From Syngnathus acus (lineage: Eukaryota > Chordata > Actinopteri > Syngnathiformes > Syngnathidae), in the NCBI RefSeq assembly GCF_901709675.1, contig NC_051101.1, positions 8,698,501 to 8,762,500 on the forward strand: a stretch of DNA of 64,000 bases. The letters are read 5' to 3'. Below are positions 27,174-40,505 of the stretch, one piece after another. Each line of letters opens with the position of its first letter. The stretch's first letter is position 1. The notes under the pieces were generated by a model. The model was given only the letters and a program-made list of their open reading frames with translations, was not told where the DNA came from and did not search any database. The position numbers were made by a program, and so were the translations under genes.

Positions 27174-29848
27174 CTAAAATACACAAAAGCAAAGGCATGT
27201 TTGTGCACAGTCAAGTTCAAACTGATAAAATCAGATTGTGTCTATGTCAAGTCAGCACATTGTGGATAAGAAGATGTCCAGAATTCCAAGATGTTACAGA
27301 ATTCCTGCAGCATTGCTCGCATATACTGTAGATATTGCAATCAACTGCTAGTGGGGAATGTGTGTGTCGTTGAGTTCCTATCAATGTTTGCCATTAAACA
27401 GTACATTTACTTTCCACCTGTAAAACAGTATGTGAGAGCGATACGGCTCAGGTTTTTAAGTGGCCATTAAGTACTCGGTATGTCGCCATATAAATGTCCT
27501 GGCTGTGGCAGCATAAGCCCCTATGTGATTGTACATTTGGCATGAACTGATTGGATTGAACAACAAAGTACGGAGTAACAAAGGACAATCTAAATCTGCG
27601 ATTCTCAACTGGTGGGTCAGGACTCATTGTATAACGCGTTGATATGATAAAAGGCACGCAACAAACTAGTTTGGTGGCATAAAACCTGACATAAGAAGAC
27701 ACATTCATGTCATGCTTCCTGATGTTTTTTATATTTCATTGGCATTTATTTTCATACATAGACATTCACATTTTGTAAATGTTTGTTCACCTCTATATGT
27801 GGCCTGTGACTGATTCGCGACTGATTCAGAATGTACGTTTTCTATTACAAACGAGTTTTTTTTGGAATGAGGTTTCCTTTTTGTTATCTTGTAAAATTTG
27901 ATAACAGTAGTAGGCAGTGTGAAATGTGTACGTATGTGGGACAAATACAAAAACAAAGAACATGCAAGAGGTACAAAAAGATGTGCACCATGAGGGCTGA
28001 TGTGCACCATGTATCTCTTGTAATTCTCTGATTACTAAGCCGGAGCTGTTGTTTGTTTGCGTGGAGATGTGTGATGCATCTTAGATAAAGGATGCGACAT
28101 GTTCGACAGGTTCGGCGACGTGAAACACCGTGGGCTTGCGTGACTGTGTACCTCGCGCACAGTTACACTGTCATTCATTTCACAATAAAGTCTCAAAACA
28201 ACAAAACAAACAAAGCACATAATCATGTAGAGCATGTGAACACTACAAGAGCAAATTATTTCAAAAGCAGTCTTAAGCACCCCCCACCTAGCCATTAAGA
28301 GGATTCACTAAACACAAATTCACGATTGGTACTTTGAATCTGATTTTCATATACCACCAACTGTCACTACCGTTGTGTGTTTTGATAAGAGGACACATGA
28401 AAGGAGTGTGCGTGATTGTTACCATATGTGCCCCTTCATGCGTGTGCGGGTTTCTGTCTGTCTGTTTGCGTGTGCACGTGTGTCTGTATCAATGCAAAAT
28501 CCAATCTCTTCATGACAATAAGATGCACAGCAGTGGCAAACTTCCCAGATGTTTCTGCCGCGCCCTGAAGGCGTACGCGCATACAAGCTTGTTTATCTGA
28601 ATGTAATTATATTATACATACATGCTACTTGAATGTGATTTGAATGTAATTACGTTACATAGTGGCATGTTTACTTAAATGGAACTGCATTATTCATTTA
28701 ATGCAAAATATCTACTCCTGAACAATAGATTTTAAAGTGACCAAGAGTATTTGCTTGATTTACCAACAATTTCAACAAAGTACTTCACATATATGTTTCA
28801 ACTTGAGCTATTAATTTGCACATTATTTTATTTTTTTCATTTTAAAAGTTCTTTGGTGAAATTTATAAATAGCTTCTTGGAGGTCAAGGAGTTAATAAAG
28901 GTATGGTTACAAGATTAGTTATTTGTAAAATATATCTAACTTCACCTGAAATAATGCTTATTTCCCCCTGATATTATTTATATGAACTCAACTAAGCAGG
29001 CCTGAACACAACCATAGTTTGCAATGTAGTCTTTTCTTAACAGTCACAAAAGATTGTTGGAGTAAATGTTGTTGTCTCGGGACAAGTAATGAACCGAAAG
29101 GAAAAATAAGGGGGGAAAGATGAGAAAAACTGTAACAGTACTGCAATAATGGTTGTGAATATTAAAGAGCAAGTACTTCTGTTTGATGAATGTTCATTTG
29201 CCAGGAAACACTAATTTTGCATCATTATTAAGTATTATCAATACATAAATGTGCACTCTTCAAAATGCAACAGCTGTGGAATTTAGCTTGAGCTGGTCTG
29301 ATTCATTACATAGTCTGGTTACACACTACAACCCATAGCAATATAATATTACTGATCATTTTAGATGAGGGGGTGTTGATTTGCTGTCTAGACTCAGATT
29401 CAATTAATCTAATGATAATTATCGCTATGTTATTATTCCAACGGTTGCTTCAGAGGTTGAAATTTGTGATTCCATTCAGATCTAATATAATATATGGCAT
29501 TATATGGCTCGTTCTCCCCATTCGAGTTGCTCTTTATCTTATTTCTTTCGTTGCTTCTCATACAACTAAAACGTTGCCCTCTTTTCTATTGTCTATCCAG
29601 GTTTATTTGAGTGGTACTGGTCTTGTATTCTGGGGAGCGATACTGATTCACAAAACAGCAGGGGGGTCCGAACAGACCAAACCAGACTCAACATGCTGCA
29701 AGTGACTTGTAAAAATGGCCCGTGATATCTTTAATGGGTGTATGTACAAAAAAAAAAGCCAACGATTAAAATGAAAGACTCTTACTTCAAACTCTGATTT
29801 TATAGCCAAATGTACAATAGAATAAAGGCAAACTACTAGCAAACATAC
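27174..29848 (-). other. CDKAL1: CDKAL1 intron between exons at 29849 and 27173
   Basis: This 2.7-kb intron has TG-rich sequence near 28420-28490. Open frames in it show no family resemblance. Nothing else was recognised. Confidence 0.75.
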
Positions 29849-29945
29849 CCCTATGATGCTGAGCCCTTTGAGATAGTCCATTCGAGGTTGGGCCTGTGGA
29901 ACACAACCGGCTAATACCACCTTTTTTTGTTGCTCCTGGGCTTTT
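29849..29945 (-). CDS. CDKAL1: CDKAL1 internal exon, MTTase domain, third cluster cysteine
   Basis: This 97-bp exon has one leading base (completing Lys) and 32 codons, starting [20 protein letters not shown] and ending [10 protein letters not shown]. The human protein reads almost the same at about residues 125-156. The Cys of VLAGCVPQ is the third cysteine of the MTTase auxiliary iron-sulfur cluster in this family. Minus-strand splice signals are strong: acceptor TTTCTTTTACAG and donor GGG followed by GTATGT. The exon ends in phase 0, which fits the phase-0 start of the next exon at 27173. A longer open frame reads past both splice sites, but the flanking residues bear no resemblance to CDKAL1. 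Confidence 0.97.
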
Positions 29946-30672
29946 CTGTAAAAGAAAAAAGAAGGAGCATAATATATTAAAACTTTGTTCCCCAACAAAA
30001 TTACAGATCAGCAGGAACACTTAAAATGTGCTCCTCCATCACTCAGTTTGACAAGACTTTATTCTAACTGGTAAACACACATGCGAATAACTTAATGGCC
30101 ATAAATAACCGGGCCTGTCTAGACATTTCACGAAAAACTGTTTTTGAAAGGAAAATTCAGAGCCACTAATCTACTCATTCAAATGGTTGACAAGATACTT
30201 AAAAGGCCTTCACCCGTCAGTGTTGGGTTCTTGCTACAAGAAAGGCAGATGACACATTTTGCTACTTTAATTTAAAAAGAAGAGCAAAATAACCAAACGT
30301 TTTCTTTACCACAGTGGAAAATATGATAATACTAAATAAAATAAAAATTTTGCTATGTAGGAGAAATTGGTTAAAAACATTGTTGGAAAGATGCCTGGTC
30401 CATAGACAACAAATGACACATTGCAACAGCTCAGAGGTCAGTTTAGTTGACACGTCAAACTGTCTCCCCTCTGAATCTAAAATCCTCTTAAACGTTGATG
30501 TCAGATGGATAATGGAAAAACACAAATATTGTTTATTTACACCACAGCATATCACATGTATCTACTGTCCATGTGGACAGTTGACAACAGCTGGAAATTC
30601 AAGGCCAAGCCTGGAAACAATAAGAGGAACATGAAGTGACTTCAGAGTTGTCTATTTATTTGCATTATATCT

Positions 30673-30699
30673 AAAATAATAAAATAAAATAAAATAAAA
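30673..30699. repeat. (AAAAT)n low-order repeat
   Basis: A pentanucleotide AAAAT array of about five units with a slightly irregular start. Confidence 0.9.
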
Positions 30700-32010
30700 C
30701 ATAGTGGGCAGAACTATACATGGTGAAGCCTCCACATTTATGTGTATGTGGGGGGAGCATGGGAGTGTTTCCATGTCACCTCCAGTTAGTGGCAGTAAGA
30801 TTTGAGACACTCTGTCTGACAAAAGCTTTTGGAGGCGCAGCCCAGACTCGACTATGAATCTTTAATAATGAAGCCTCCTGACAGCTGGAGGTAGAAAGGG
30901 AGGGGTGAAGGGAGTGAGGGGGTGCATGAATGTGAGGGAGGAATTAAGAGGACAGAGGAGGAGGAGTAATAAAAGTGGATGCAAACTGTCAGTTGTGTTT
31001 TGGTTCACAGCGTGTTTGTATTCTTCAGCAAAACAAAGATAGTGAGGTGGAGGAGGTGGGTGTGCAAATATAAAATAAAAGAAAAAAAACAGAGAGAACA
31101 TGTTGAAAGACGACAAACGACCAATTCGGAGCCAAAACGAGCAGAAGCACACTGGATGAAAGCAAACGTCTGTAAGATATGACCGGCGTGTAGTCACGAT
31201 CATTTTAGGATCTATTTCTGCACAATTATAAATGCTTGTTAGACATGCATAATAATTACAAAAATGAAGAATGTGAAACAAAGACACTGATCTAGATCCA
31301 GGTTCTACTGAAGATGGGCTATCACGTCAACACCACTGCCAACTTAAAGAACATTGAGAAAGGTTGATCTATACTACAAGCTAAAGCGCAAACCCGCAGA
31401 GTGAATAAAATTGATCCTGATGGAACTGAGCTCTGCTGAGATAAACTGATCTCACAATATTTTCTGGATTACAGTTCAATATGCTGATGTAACTCGGATG
31501 TTGAGAAACGTTAAAACCATATTTTGGTTGTTTGTCCAATTGTTCAACCTCAGGGCTGTTCAAATCTGGAGGCTCCACTTTAATGACAAAATGGTGAGTA
31601 CAACAAGCTGAAATGCTTGCTGAAGCGAGGAAAGCCTGACAGTAGACATTGTAGCTGTAGCCGAGTAGCTTGTTCTCTTGACAGCGCTCGTCATGAAGGA
31701 CTCACACTCTCATCACAGACACAGTAGAGGTACGCCTGCATAATTCACACCATCGCCTGCCAAAACGGGCCCAACATTCCTCCAATACGATACTTGCTCC
31801 CTGCCCATAGACATCGCTGACATCAGAGTCATTGTCTCATCACCTCGAGGGGAACAGCACAATTTGGTCGCACACAGTTCCCGTATGGGATGAAATGGAT
31901 TGGGATTATGCGATGCGGTTGCCTTGGCGATACTTTTGAGCCCAACCGAGCATTCGCTGCCAGTGACCCGGACCAGAGCAGATGTCCCATGAGATCACAA
32001 GAAAAGGGAT

Positions 32011-32033
32011 GTGTGTGTGTGTGTGTGTGTGTG
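32011..32033. repeat. (TG)n tract
   Basis: A 23-bp TG dinucleotide tract in intronic sequence. Confidence 0.95.
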
Positions 32034-35000
32034 CGTGCCCATTTCCTTGGCATCGCGCCCTAAACATCTTCAGCCCCCGTCAACTTTGTGTTGCTGCTCT
32101 CCATTGCCTGAAGACCACACGCATCCATGCACAGCCACAGATGGTATTAACAAACCACATCCCTTAAACATACTGCACATAGTCACGGATGGCGATGTAA
32201 CAGCCTATGCATAGATGTATGACCTCTGCGGTATGTACAGTATGCATGTATGATGAGGAGGGATCTGCTGTACACAATGTTTTTTAACAGCTGAGTGGAC
32301 ACAGTGAATCAGTCAAATTAGACCAGACTAAATGTCTAACTCAATTGATCAGGTTGACTTAGATAAGCCCTTACTGTAAATACAATGTTGAACCACTCAA
32401 GGCAAAACCACAGTGCATGACCTATATAGAAGATGTCAATGCGCTAAGAAAATCCAAAGCGCAAAAGCCAGACATCTGAAAGGAATCTCTTGAACTGCAG
32501 TAAAGAAAAAAAAATATATGGCTTGCTCGTTCCTAAAAAGCCCAAAATGATACATCCCCTTGGCACGCCAGTAAGATTGCATTCTGAACATCAACAAGGA
32601 TCCCTTGCTGGGTTTTGTTGGGTTTCAAGTCAATTCTATTTTAAGAGAAGTTTGTGCACATGAGAATTATGCCCTTTCAGTGACTCTGTCTGACACCCCC
32701 AACCATTTTGCAATACATACTTAGTGGGGAACCACACGAGTTCATTACGCACTGAGACAAGCAAATGTTGCTTCTATCATGTAAGCTCATAAGTCAAAGG
32801 CCATTTAAGTTTTAGTTTGTAACTTGACCTAAACTTCTGACCAGAACATTTTCACAGTCGTGAACTTAATGAATGTTAAAACAAGGATTTTCTCTTCACT
32901 GTAGTTTTCCTATGACAAAACATTGTATGAAGTAATAGTCAGTTTCACAGAAACATATACTAAATCTGAATTAATAAAGGGTTGATAAGTCTTCCTGTAA
33001 ATGATTTGATGGTTCAACTATCACCAAATATATTTCAAGTTCATACTGCAAAGGATGGTGCACATGCTATGCTATATAAAGATCATGGTCTGTATGCTTC
33101 ACTCCTATATATAAATATCAAAAAGAAAGTTCATAATATTATTTTTCAAGTTTTGATCTGAACCTTTACTAGTTTCTCTATACAAGACAAGTCTTTTTCT
33201 GCTGATGAAAAGCTTGACAGAATCCACTGCCTTGTAAAAATAATGAAAACATTTGACATTTCAAGACAACTTAAGCGGCACTGTTAAACTAAGCGTGCGT
33301 GTCATTCCAAAACTAAACAGGATTTTTCAGATAAAAGCTTATTAGGGAAATTTTCTGTCATCCAATGTGTATCACAGTAAAAAAGCAGCAGCTGTTCATA
33401 AGCTACAGCTTATCACAAACCAGGAATTTGAAGCTGCTTTGGTCACTGAGAATCTTTCCGTCCAAAGGGTTTAAGTTGTGCATAAATTCTATTTTGGTCA
33501 CCTTTAAATCATTCCCACAAGAAAAAAATATTTGCAGTGAGCCATTTTATTTATTTGATGCCTAACTACTGGTCAAGACGGATGGTGTTCTGGACGATGG
33601 GTAGATGGCTACTATGTCCTAACATGGCCACGGCACAAACATGAAGGTGGTGAAGGGATGTTTGGAGCAGGAACAATTTAGAGTGAGATGTTCTGCCCCC
33701 ATAAGGATCCTGGAGATGTAAAAGTGACGTCTAAAAAATGGCAAAAACGTAAAAATAACAAAAGAGAAATACTGCATAATGTAACGTAATGTAACTGACA
33801 TGCATAAAACACAACAGTACCTTCCATTGGAAAATAATTTGAAATGAACCATGCAGTAAAAAATCTCTACATTAAATTTTAGCTGCTAGATTTGATTCAC
33901 ACTTGTACTAAAGTAGATTTTCTTTTAGGTGTCTCTCCTTTCCCTTGTCCTTGCGGCTGTGTCTCATCCCCTTGCTCATCCGCTCATTTGCACTCCAACA
34001 GTCGTTTCTGGCTGAGTTGACAGTGAGCCAGCCAATCAGCACACTTCTGACCTCTCTGCATTAGCCTAAGCAGCGAGAGGCAAGGTTAAGTACCCATCAA
34101 GCCTCAGTAATTAAGATATGAGTTGGTGTGCGCAAGTGTAACACAAGTAGAAAGGGGCAGGGGGATATGCCACATTTTGTCTTTTAATTCTTATAGTCCA
34201 CTTTTGACACCGTAACAAACTTTTCAGGCTTCGACATCGAGTTTTGTCATTGCCCCAATTTCAATGTCGCAAGGGATCCTGTTATTCACTCAAATATGAG
34301 TACTTACTTTTGCTTTAGCTATACGTCTATTTTTCTAATGTTTTATTCATGTTTCCATATTTGTTTTCCAGCAGCGGAAGATGAATCATCAGTGATTGAC
34401 AGGCTGGGCGACATAAATGTAGACAAATACATGGTTGCATATATGACGACTATAGTTTCTCTTGGGGAAATAAGTTTATAAATTAAAATGCCTGACAAAC
34501 TCTTCGCCTATGAGATTTGACTACAAGTAAAATATATGAAAGCTGTTTATGACCCACATTAATTCCAGAGAGTCATAGTATATATTTTTTAAATAACTGT
34601 TATTTAAATAAAAACATTATTAGGCTTTTCCTTAAAAGGATAAAACCTGGGACAGAAACAATTGTGCATCAGAATGTGCTGATGTGCTGGACAAACCAAT
34701 TAAGATTTATACATTCAAAGTTGTTCAAGGATACGTTTTTAAATGCCAATCCCTGATCTGTATGTTTCAATGTCGGCATTTGTCAGATTAGGTCACAGGG
34801 TGAGCTAAAGATACTCCCAAAGAGTGTGAAAGCATTCATGTAAAAATCTATGCCATTACCGGTATCTCTTGTATCTTTACAATACACGCCAAAGTGACAC
34901 CAAACCGTGTATGCGTGTGCGTGTGCGCATTGATCCCAAAGTGGAGAGCACTACAAATCCTTGCCAGGCTGACAGAGGTGAAAGGGCATTCATGGTTGAA

Positions 35001-38000
35001 TGAATCAATGCAAAGTTAGTTCAAGCATAAACAACCATGATTGGTTTCAAGATCATGAATTATTACATACGAGCATTTGTTAAAGTGGAAGGGCACAAGC
35101 TCAGTGACCTGGGATGCAACAAAAATCTTGGAAAATCGCTTCGCTCACAACTCACCCAAACATAAAATGGCAATTTTGTTATACATAAAAAGCAAACTAT
35201 TTGTTAGCCTCAGAATATTTTAAAGTCCAGCAGTGGACTGGAACAAAAACCTTACAAAACAAAAAAAAATCAGTCAAGCCAATAAAGTACACACTAGGTG
35301 TGTTTGGGTCTAAATTCTGAAAGTTCTACTTTGTTATGATTGTTACCTTTTAAAGGCCTGTTTCTTTTTTTAAGACAGTTGATGCATGTTCACTTCCACT
35401 TGCATCTGGAAGCATATATGTGAATACATGTAGAGCGGCAATGTTTGGGGACGATACAGACTATAAATGGTCTCATAGCGCACCACCGTCTTAACTTAGC
35501 TGTTAATTTCCCCGGCTGATGTCTTCTCCCCAGCGTAGCCTCAAGTAGTTCCTTGGTGGCTCATCAGTGCCTTTAAAAGGCCTTTGCATTTAACCGCAGC
35601 CTTATTTATTCGAAATAACATCCATTTAAAAGCCAAGCACGCAATGCACAAAAAGCAACTGTCTGATTAAATTTCTATGCAGAACCCCATTACTTGAGGG
35701 GGTAAAAAAAAAGTATATCTTTACCCCCCATGTGTACAACTGCTTGAGATCACACCAATTAAGAGGAAGGTTCAAGCTGACGGGTGGTGAAATGTTTGGG
35801 AAGAAAAATGCTGAATGAAGAGGTGTTTTCTTTTCATACATTTGGCTCGTTAAAAGATTTTTTTTCTTTCAGTTGGAAATATGAAGCAATCTCCTTTTCT
35901 TTGTCAACCCAAATGGACTTCATTCAGTAAGCTTTATAGAGCGGCTGTTTCTGTAGGCGTCAAATCAACTTAAATGAGATGATTAAAAATTCCATTTAAG
36001 ATATATTTTAATCATACATCATACTTTCAAGATCTAATTGATGGAGCTGGAAAACATGGATCAAGCCACCTAATGAGTGATTTTATTTCATACTGTGCAA
36101 TTAGTGTTTAAGAATTCTTGAGGTTTTTTTCTTTCCCCTACCTATTTTATGCTGTACTATCCTTAGTAAAACATAGATCTCTACAAACTATTTGCTGTAC
36201 TGCACATAAAGTCTCACTAATTAACTTCACTGATTATTGCCGGAACTATTATATAATCTCTTTATATAGCACAAGGGCCTTTATGTCTTTAAAACCAATT
36301 AGATCCAATACAATGTCATACATTTGAGTAGACTGGGTTCTCATGGGTAAGTAAGTAAAATATGACAGGACTTATTTAAAGATTTTCAGAACACATTTCA
36401 TTTAAAACAAATGCTGTAATAACACAGTCACAAGATTGAGAAGCAAAATTCAAAATTTGTTTCCAACTGTCGCAAGAGCCCCTTTCCCGCTCCACTCAAA
36501 GCAAGTCAGTGTAATTGCACGGCAAATAAAAGCATCCATATTGCACCTTATGTATGAAAAAGTATGAAAATCAAATAGTTCATCAATATTGCGCTCTCCG
36601 GTAGCCAAATATTTGTATTTCATCCACACATTTAAAAAAGAAAAGACTTTATGTGGATTATACCCCATCTCATGCTGTTATATGTTTGTGGAACAACAAA
36701 ATTTAGTAGTCTCAATGACCCTTATTTTGGGGGAAAGTGCAGTGTGGTCCCTTAAAGACCATCCCTCAACCAACACAATTGCATGTCAAAGTCATTGTCG
36801 GGCTCAAATGATATTCAGGCAGCCATGAAAGGGAGTAGCCCATATACCACATGTGGCCTGATTTCCCCACAGCAATATTCCTTCCTTGTATATCTCCAGC
36901 TATCTGTCTGTTTGTTCATAGCACCTCAGAGGTTAAGGACTGCCCCGGGTATATTAAAGCACCAACCCAATGACCTCGTGCCTTCCAGAGCTTGGCATCT
37001 TTCTGTTTATGTGCCCGTGCTTCCATCAGTTTTTTTGCACATACAGTGCATGCACCTATGGCCAAGTTGTAAGCCCAGGGCTTGTGTCACTCCAAATATT
37101 GTTTGCTTAAATTGTTTCCTGGCTCGGTTGCAGAATCTCCATCTGCGTTCTTCGAAAATAAGAAATAAATCAAGCTAAATTAACCAAAAGTTAACTGTAA
37201 ATGGTTTTACGGCTCTATTGCAGGGACTGTAATTTCTTTGCACCAATCAACAAGTTAGCCATTACTTCACTTTTGACCTCTTTAAATATATGCCTCATCC
37301 TTATGTTGAACAACTCATCATGCTGCCATTTATTTCTATTTCTATCACATCTCCTGCTTCTCTTCCGTTGCATGCACCCCTTCTGCAATCCCCCTCGAGG
37401 TTTCAGCATAAGCCACTGAAAGGTCAAAGGTTCTACTGTCATTTTACATGACTTAATGTATATCAAGCATGTCTGGAAGATTTAACTTATAGAGGATGGA
37501 TGTGACATCCACTGAGAAGTCAAGTGTGTCCTTCCCAGGTCTTAATCGATGTGTTATTTCAAAGTTTCTCAAGCGATACAGCTGACAATCATCACCCTCG
37601 AGGTGCATGGCAACATTTAGAGAGGGCACGACTGTTGTCTGTAATATCTCAGTCACTGCTCGTTTAGCAAACAATCCGAGATTCATAGCTCACCAGAGAA
37701 AATGCATCTGGATGCACCTTGGATGAGCTCCTTTTCTCACAGAAGTTAAACATTTTTAGCCCCCAGCATGTAAAAACCTGCACAAAAAAGGCTTTAGGTT
37801 TAGGCTCATCTGTGACTCAACTGTCATGTTTGTGATAAAAGTAGAGTGTGTTTGCTTAGGTTTGTGGTTTCCACACTGTCTTTGTCCGTTGGTGAACGGA
37901 TCCTGGTTGATCAGGTTTCAGCATCAGTTTGGTTGAGTGTCATAGCACTCTGTGTTTATATAAAGATACTTGATAGGAACACAGCAGCTGCTATGCTGGC

Positions 38001-39755
38001 TGTTACGCATACACACCTGCTACCTGAGTCAGTGGTGTCTCTCATACCTTCTCACACAAAACACGGCTTAAGTACATAATGGCGACCTTTACTATTTTAT
38101 ACTGACAAATGTGACCAAACAAATGGTGAAAACAGATTCTCATCTCCACGCCGCATTGCTGTTCTTCGTATCGTTCGTGCCACTGAAGCAGTTTCATCAA
38201 ATTCAAAAGAACAAGCAAGGTGGAGAGGCAGGTGCTGCGTGCTTGTATGTGTGCCAATGTGGTATTATCCATATGCCAGCTGCCAGATCAACTACATGTC
38301 ACGCAATGACATTTCCTTGCACTCATCGTCATTGTCAAGGCACCACTTAATCAGACATTTTTTTACCTTATTTTGTGAGGCATCATTTTCAATTTCTAAA
38401 ATTAAAATATCAAAAGATTCAAACGTGATAAGTGGAGTGGAAAGCCAACTTATTTTATTTAGTTCGTTATTTGTTCATTTGTTGTTTTAATGCTGTGGGT
38501 TTACGCTACATATAATTTTGTATTTTACACTATATAAATATTTGTCAGTCATATTCATTCATGGTCATAAACAAAAGTTAAGACCATCCCTATATGATTT
38601 TTTAAGCTCTTTAACACGGCGGAATGTGAGGATACTGATGTTGTATGTTCCTATTTTTCCTATTAGATCTTGATTAGTCCATAGCATTAGTGATGTGACT
38701 TTGATAGCTGTCTGACACAGCTAGTGCCAAAAATGGTCAAGCATGAAATGTTTTGTCTAGGAGTTGCATTTGTCGGGAATTTCTCACAAAAAGATGAAGA
38801 ATCACTGTTCTTTTGCTATTCATTTCACCATGCAAGACGGCTAAAGTGTCTGGGTCAGAGGTGGAATCAATTTATACCATTGAGAATCTGTGAAAACCAC
38901 CTGTCACCCATCTGTGTGGTATCATCTTTAAATTGTGTTTTTCATGATACCCATGTTGCCAAGGTGGAGAGATTTATGAACCGTTCTAAACACCAGTCAG
39001 TGTTAGCCTTAAGCTTTTGCATCACAGCTGAAGATGAAGAGGAATTTCAGCATTTTTTTATCCACTGTATCTCAAGGTTTTCAACTAAGAAACCCAAGAC
39101 AAAAGACAACTCACAGAAAATGTGGCCAATTATGAGTAAAGGATGTATAAAAAGTAAAGTCACCAAAGCGAGTGAAGGTGAAAAAGTAGAGCAGCGATAA
39201 GTGAGTGAGAGAATGAGAGACAAAGAGCTGTAATGGTGTGACCTAGTGCTCATCTGTCATCACCAGCTGAGAGAAAAATGTCCTGAAGGAAAAAGCTGGA
39301 GCACCTGAAACATCAAAATGGACTCTTCTAAACTCTCGATCGTTAACAGCTTTGCAAGAGAAAATGTTATTGCTGTCACACTAAATGCATGTTTCACCAA
39401 ATTAAGCAGCTTGCACAAACTTCTTTTTAATTTCTTGTATACTAATAGTTGGGCCCCTGGAGTGACACAATAGTGACAATTATTTACATACCACCCTCAC
39501 AATGCCAAGAATTTGACGGTACTGTTGTCATCGTAGTATGCACCTATCTGTATGTATTCTATTACATCACTACTTACTTTCTATGATTTTTTTCTGTGAG
39601 CTTGACTAGAACCTCACATCCACTTAATTTCCTGAATAATAATGTTTGTGCTTCCTCCGATAACAGTACTAATCCTTTGTTGCATTAAAAAAAAATCCAT
39701 TTCCATTTACTAAGGAGAGAAAATTAAGGAATCTCACGTAACAGCTGGTTATATC

Positions 39756-39789
39756 AAAACCGTTTGGCAAAGAAAACCGTTTGGCAAAG
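39756..39789. repeat. Perfect 17-bp tandem duplication
   Basis: The word AAAACCGTTTGGCAAAG occurs twice back to back (39756-39772 and 39773-39789) without a mismatch, which suggests a recent slippage or repair duplication. Confidence 0.9.
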
Positions 39790-40456
39790 TAAAACCAACT
39801 TAATTGCAAGAAAAATGACCTCCATTTTCACTGACAGCTGGTTTATTATGAACACCCACACACAGTATGTTGTAGCTGGTCAGAGAGAGAGAGCTGGAGA
39901 ATTCAGAAATTATGATAATAGTAAATAGAGAAAGGGTGGCAAGTTGTAGAAGTACTATAGCGCGAATGTTTTCATAAAATCTAAGAGTTCAAGTTTTCAT
40001 CAGAGTTGAAGGAGAGAGTAGATCATCCAATTAAATAGGTAAGTATTCAATAAATTTTGTTTTGTATGTTGGACAAAAACATATTTTTCATTAAATATTT
40101 AACTACTGTGTCAACAGTTGACATTGACAGAGATGATAGAGATGTGGATTCTTAGAATTGACATTTACAGGTAGTCGAATGCTACAGTTTCCAACATGTT
40201 GAGTGGCTAGCGGCACTAGTACACTTTATAAGTTATTTTTAGATTTGAAATGTTCTACAAAATTTTAAGTAACTTTTTTATGGCAGCGATCAGAGATTAA
40301 CACGGAAATTAATTCTACTATTTTAAACGTGAGTCTTTCTTTACATTAATCGGTCCTATTGTTTTGAAAAAACATTCAACGACACATATTATACATAATA
40401 TTATAATATCACGATACATGAAATATAATTTTAGGGTGTCTAAAGATATTTCATAG

Positions 40457-40505
40457 AAATTGTCTTTTATTAAGATTGTCTTTTAAAATTGTCTTTTATT
40501 AAGAT
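40457..40505. repeat. Direct repeat of a 20-mer, 29-bp period
   Basis: AAATTGTCTTTTATTAAGAT occurs at 40457-40476 and again at 40486-40505. The nine bases between repeat part of the unit, so this is a local tandem duplication. Confidence 0.85.

Noticed and set aside
30862-31287. 141-codon minus-strand frame with Pro- and Leu-rich segments
   Set aside because: The composition follows an A/G-rich purine tract on the other strand; no family resemblance and not in phase with any CDKAL1 exon.
36783-37178. 131-codon plus-strand frame
   Set aside because: No similarity recognised and low-complexity hydrophobic content; consistent with a random open frame.
37453-37686. 77-codon minus-strand frame beginning MNLGLFAKRAVTEILQTTVV
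   Set aside because: It loosely recalls the N-terminal region of some fish zinc-finger proteins, but there are no flanking splice sites or zinc-finger exons that I can identify. Treated as coincidence.
38724-39200. 158-codon open frame on the plus strand, the longest in the window
   Set aside because: No recognisable domain or composition bias, no good start context, and it lies antisense inside a CDKAL1 intron. A frame of this length is expected by chance in 64 kb.
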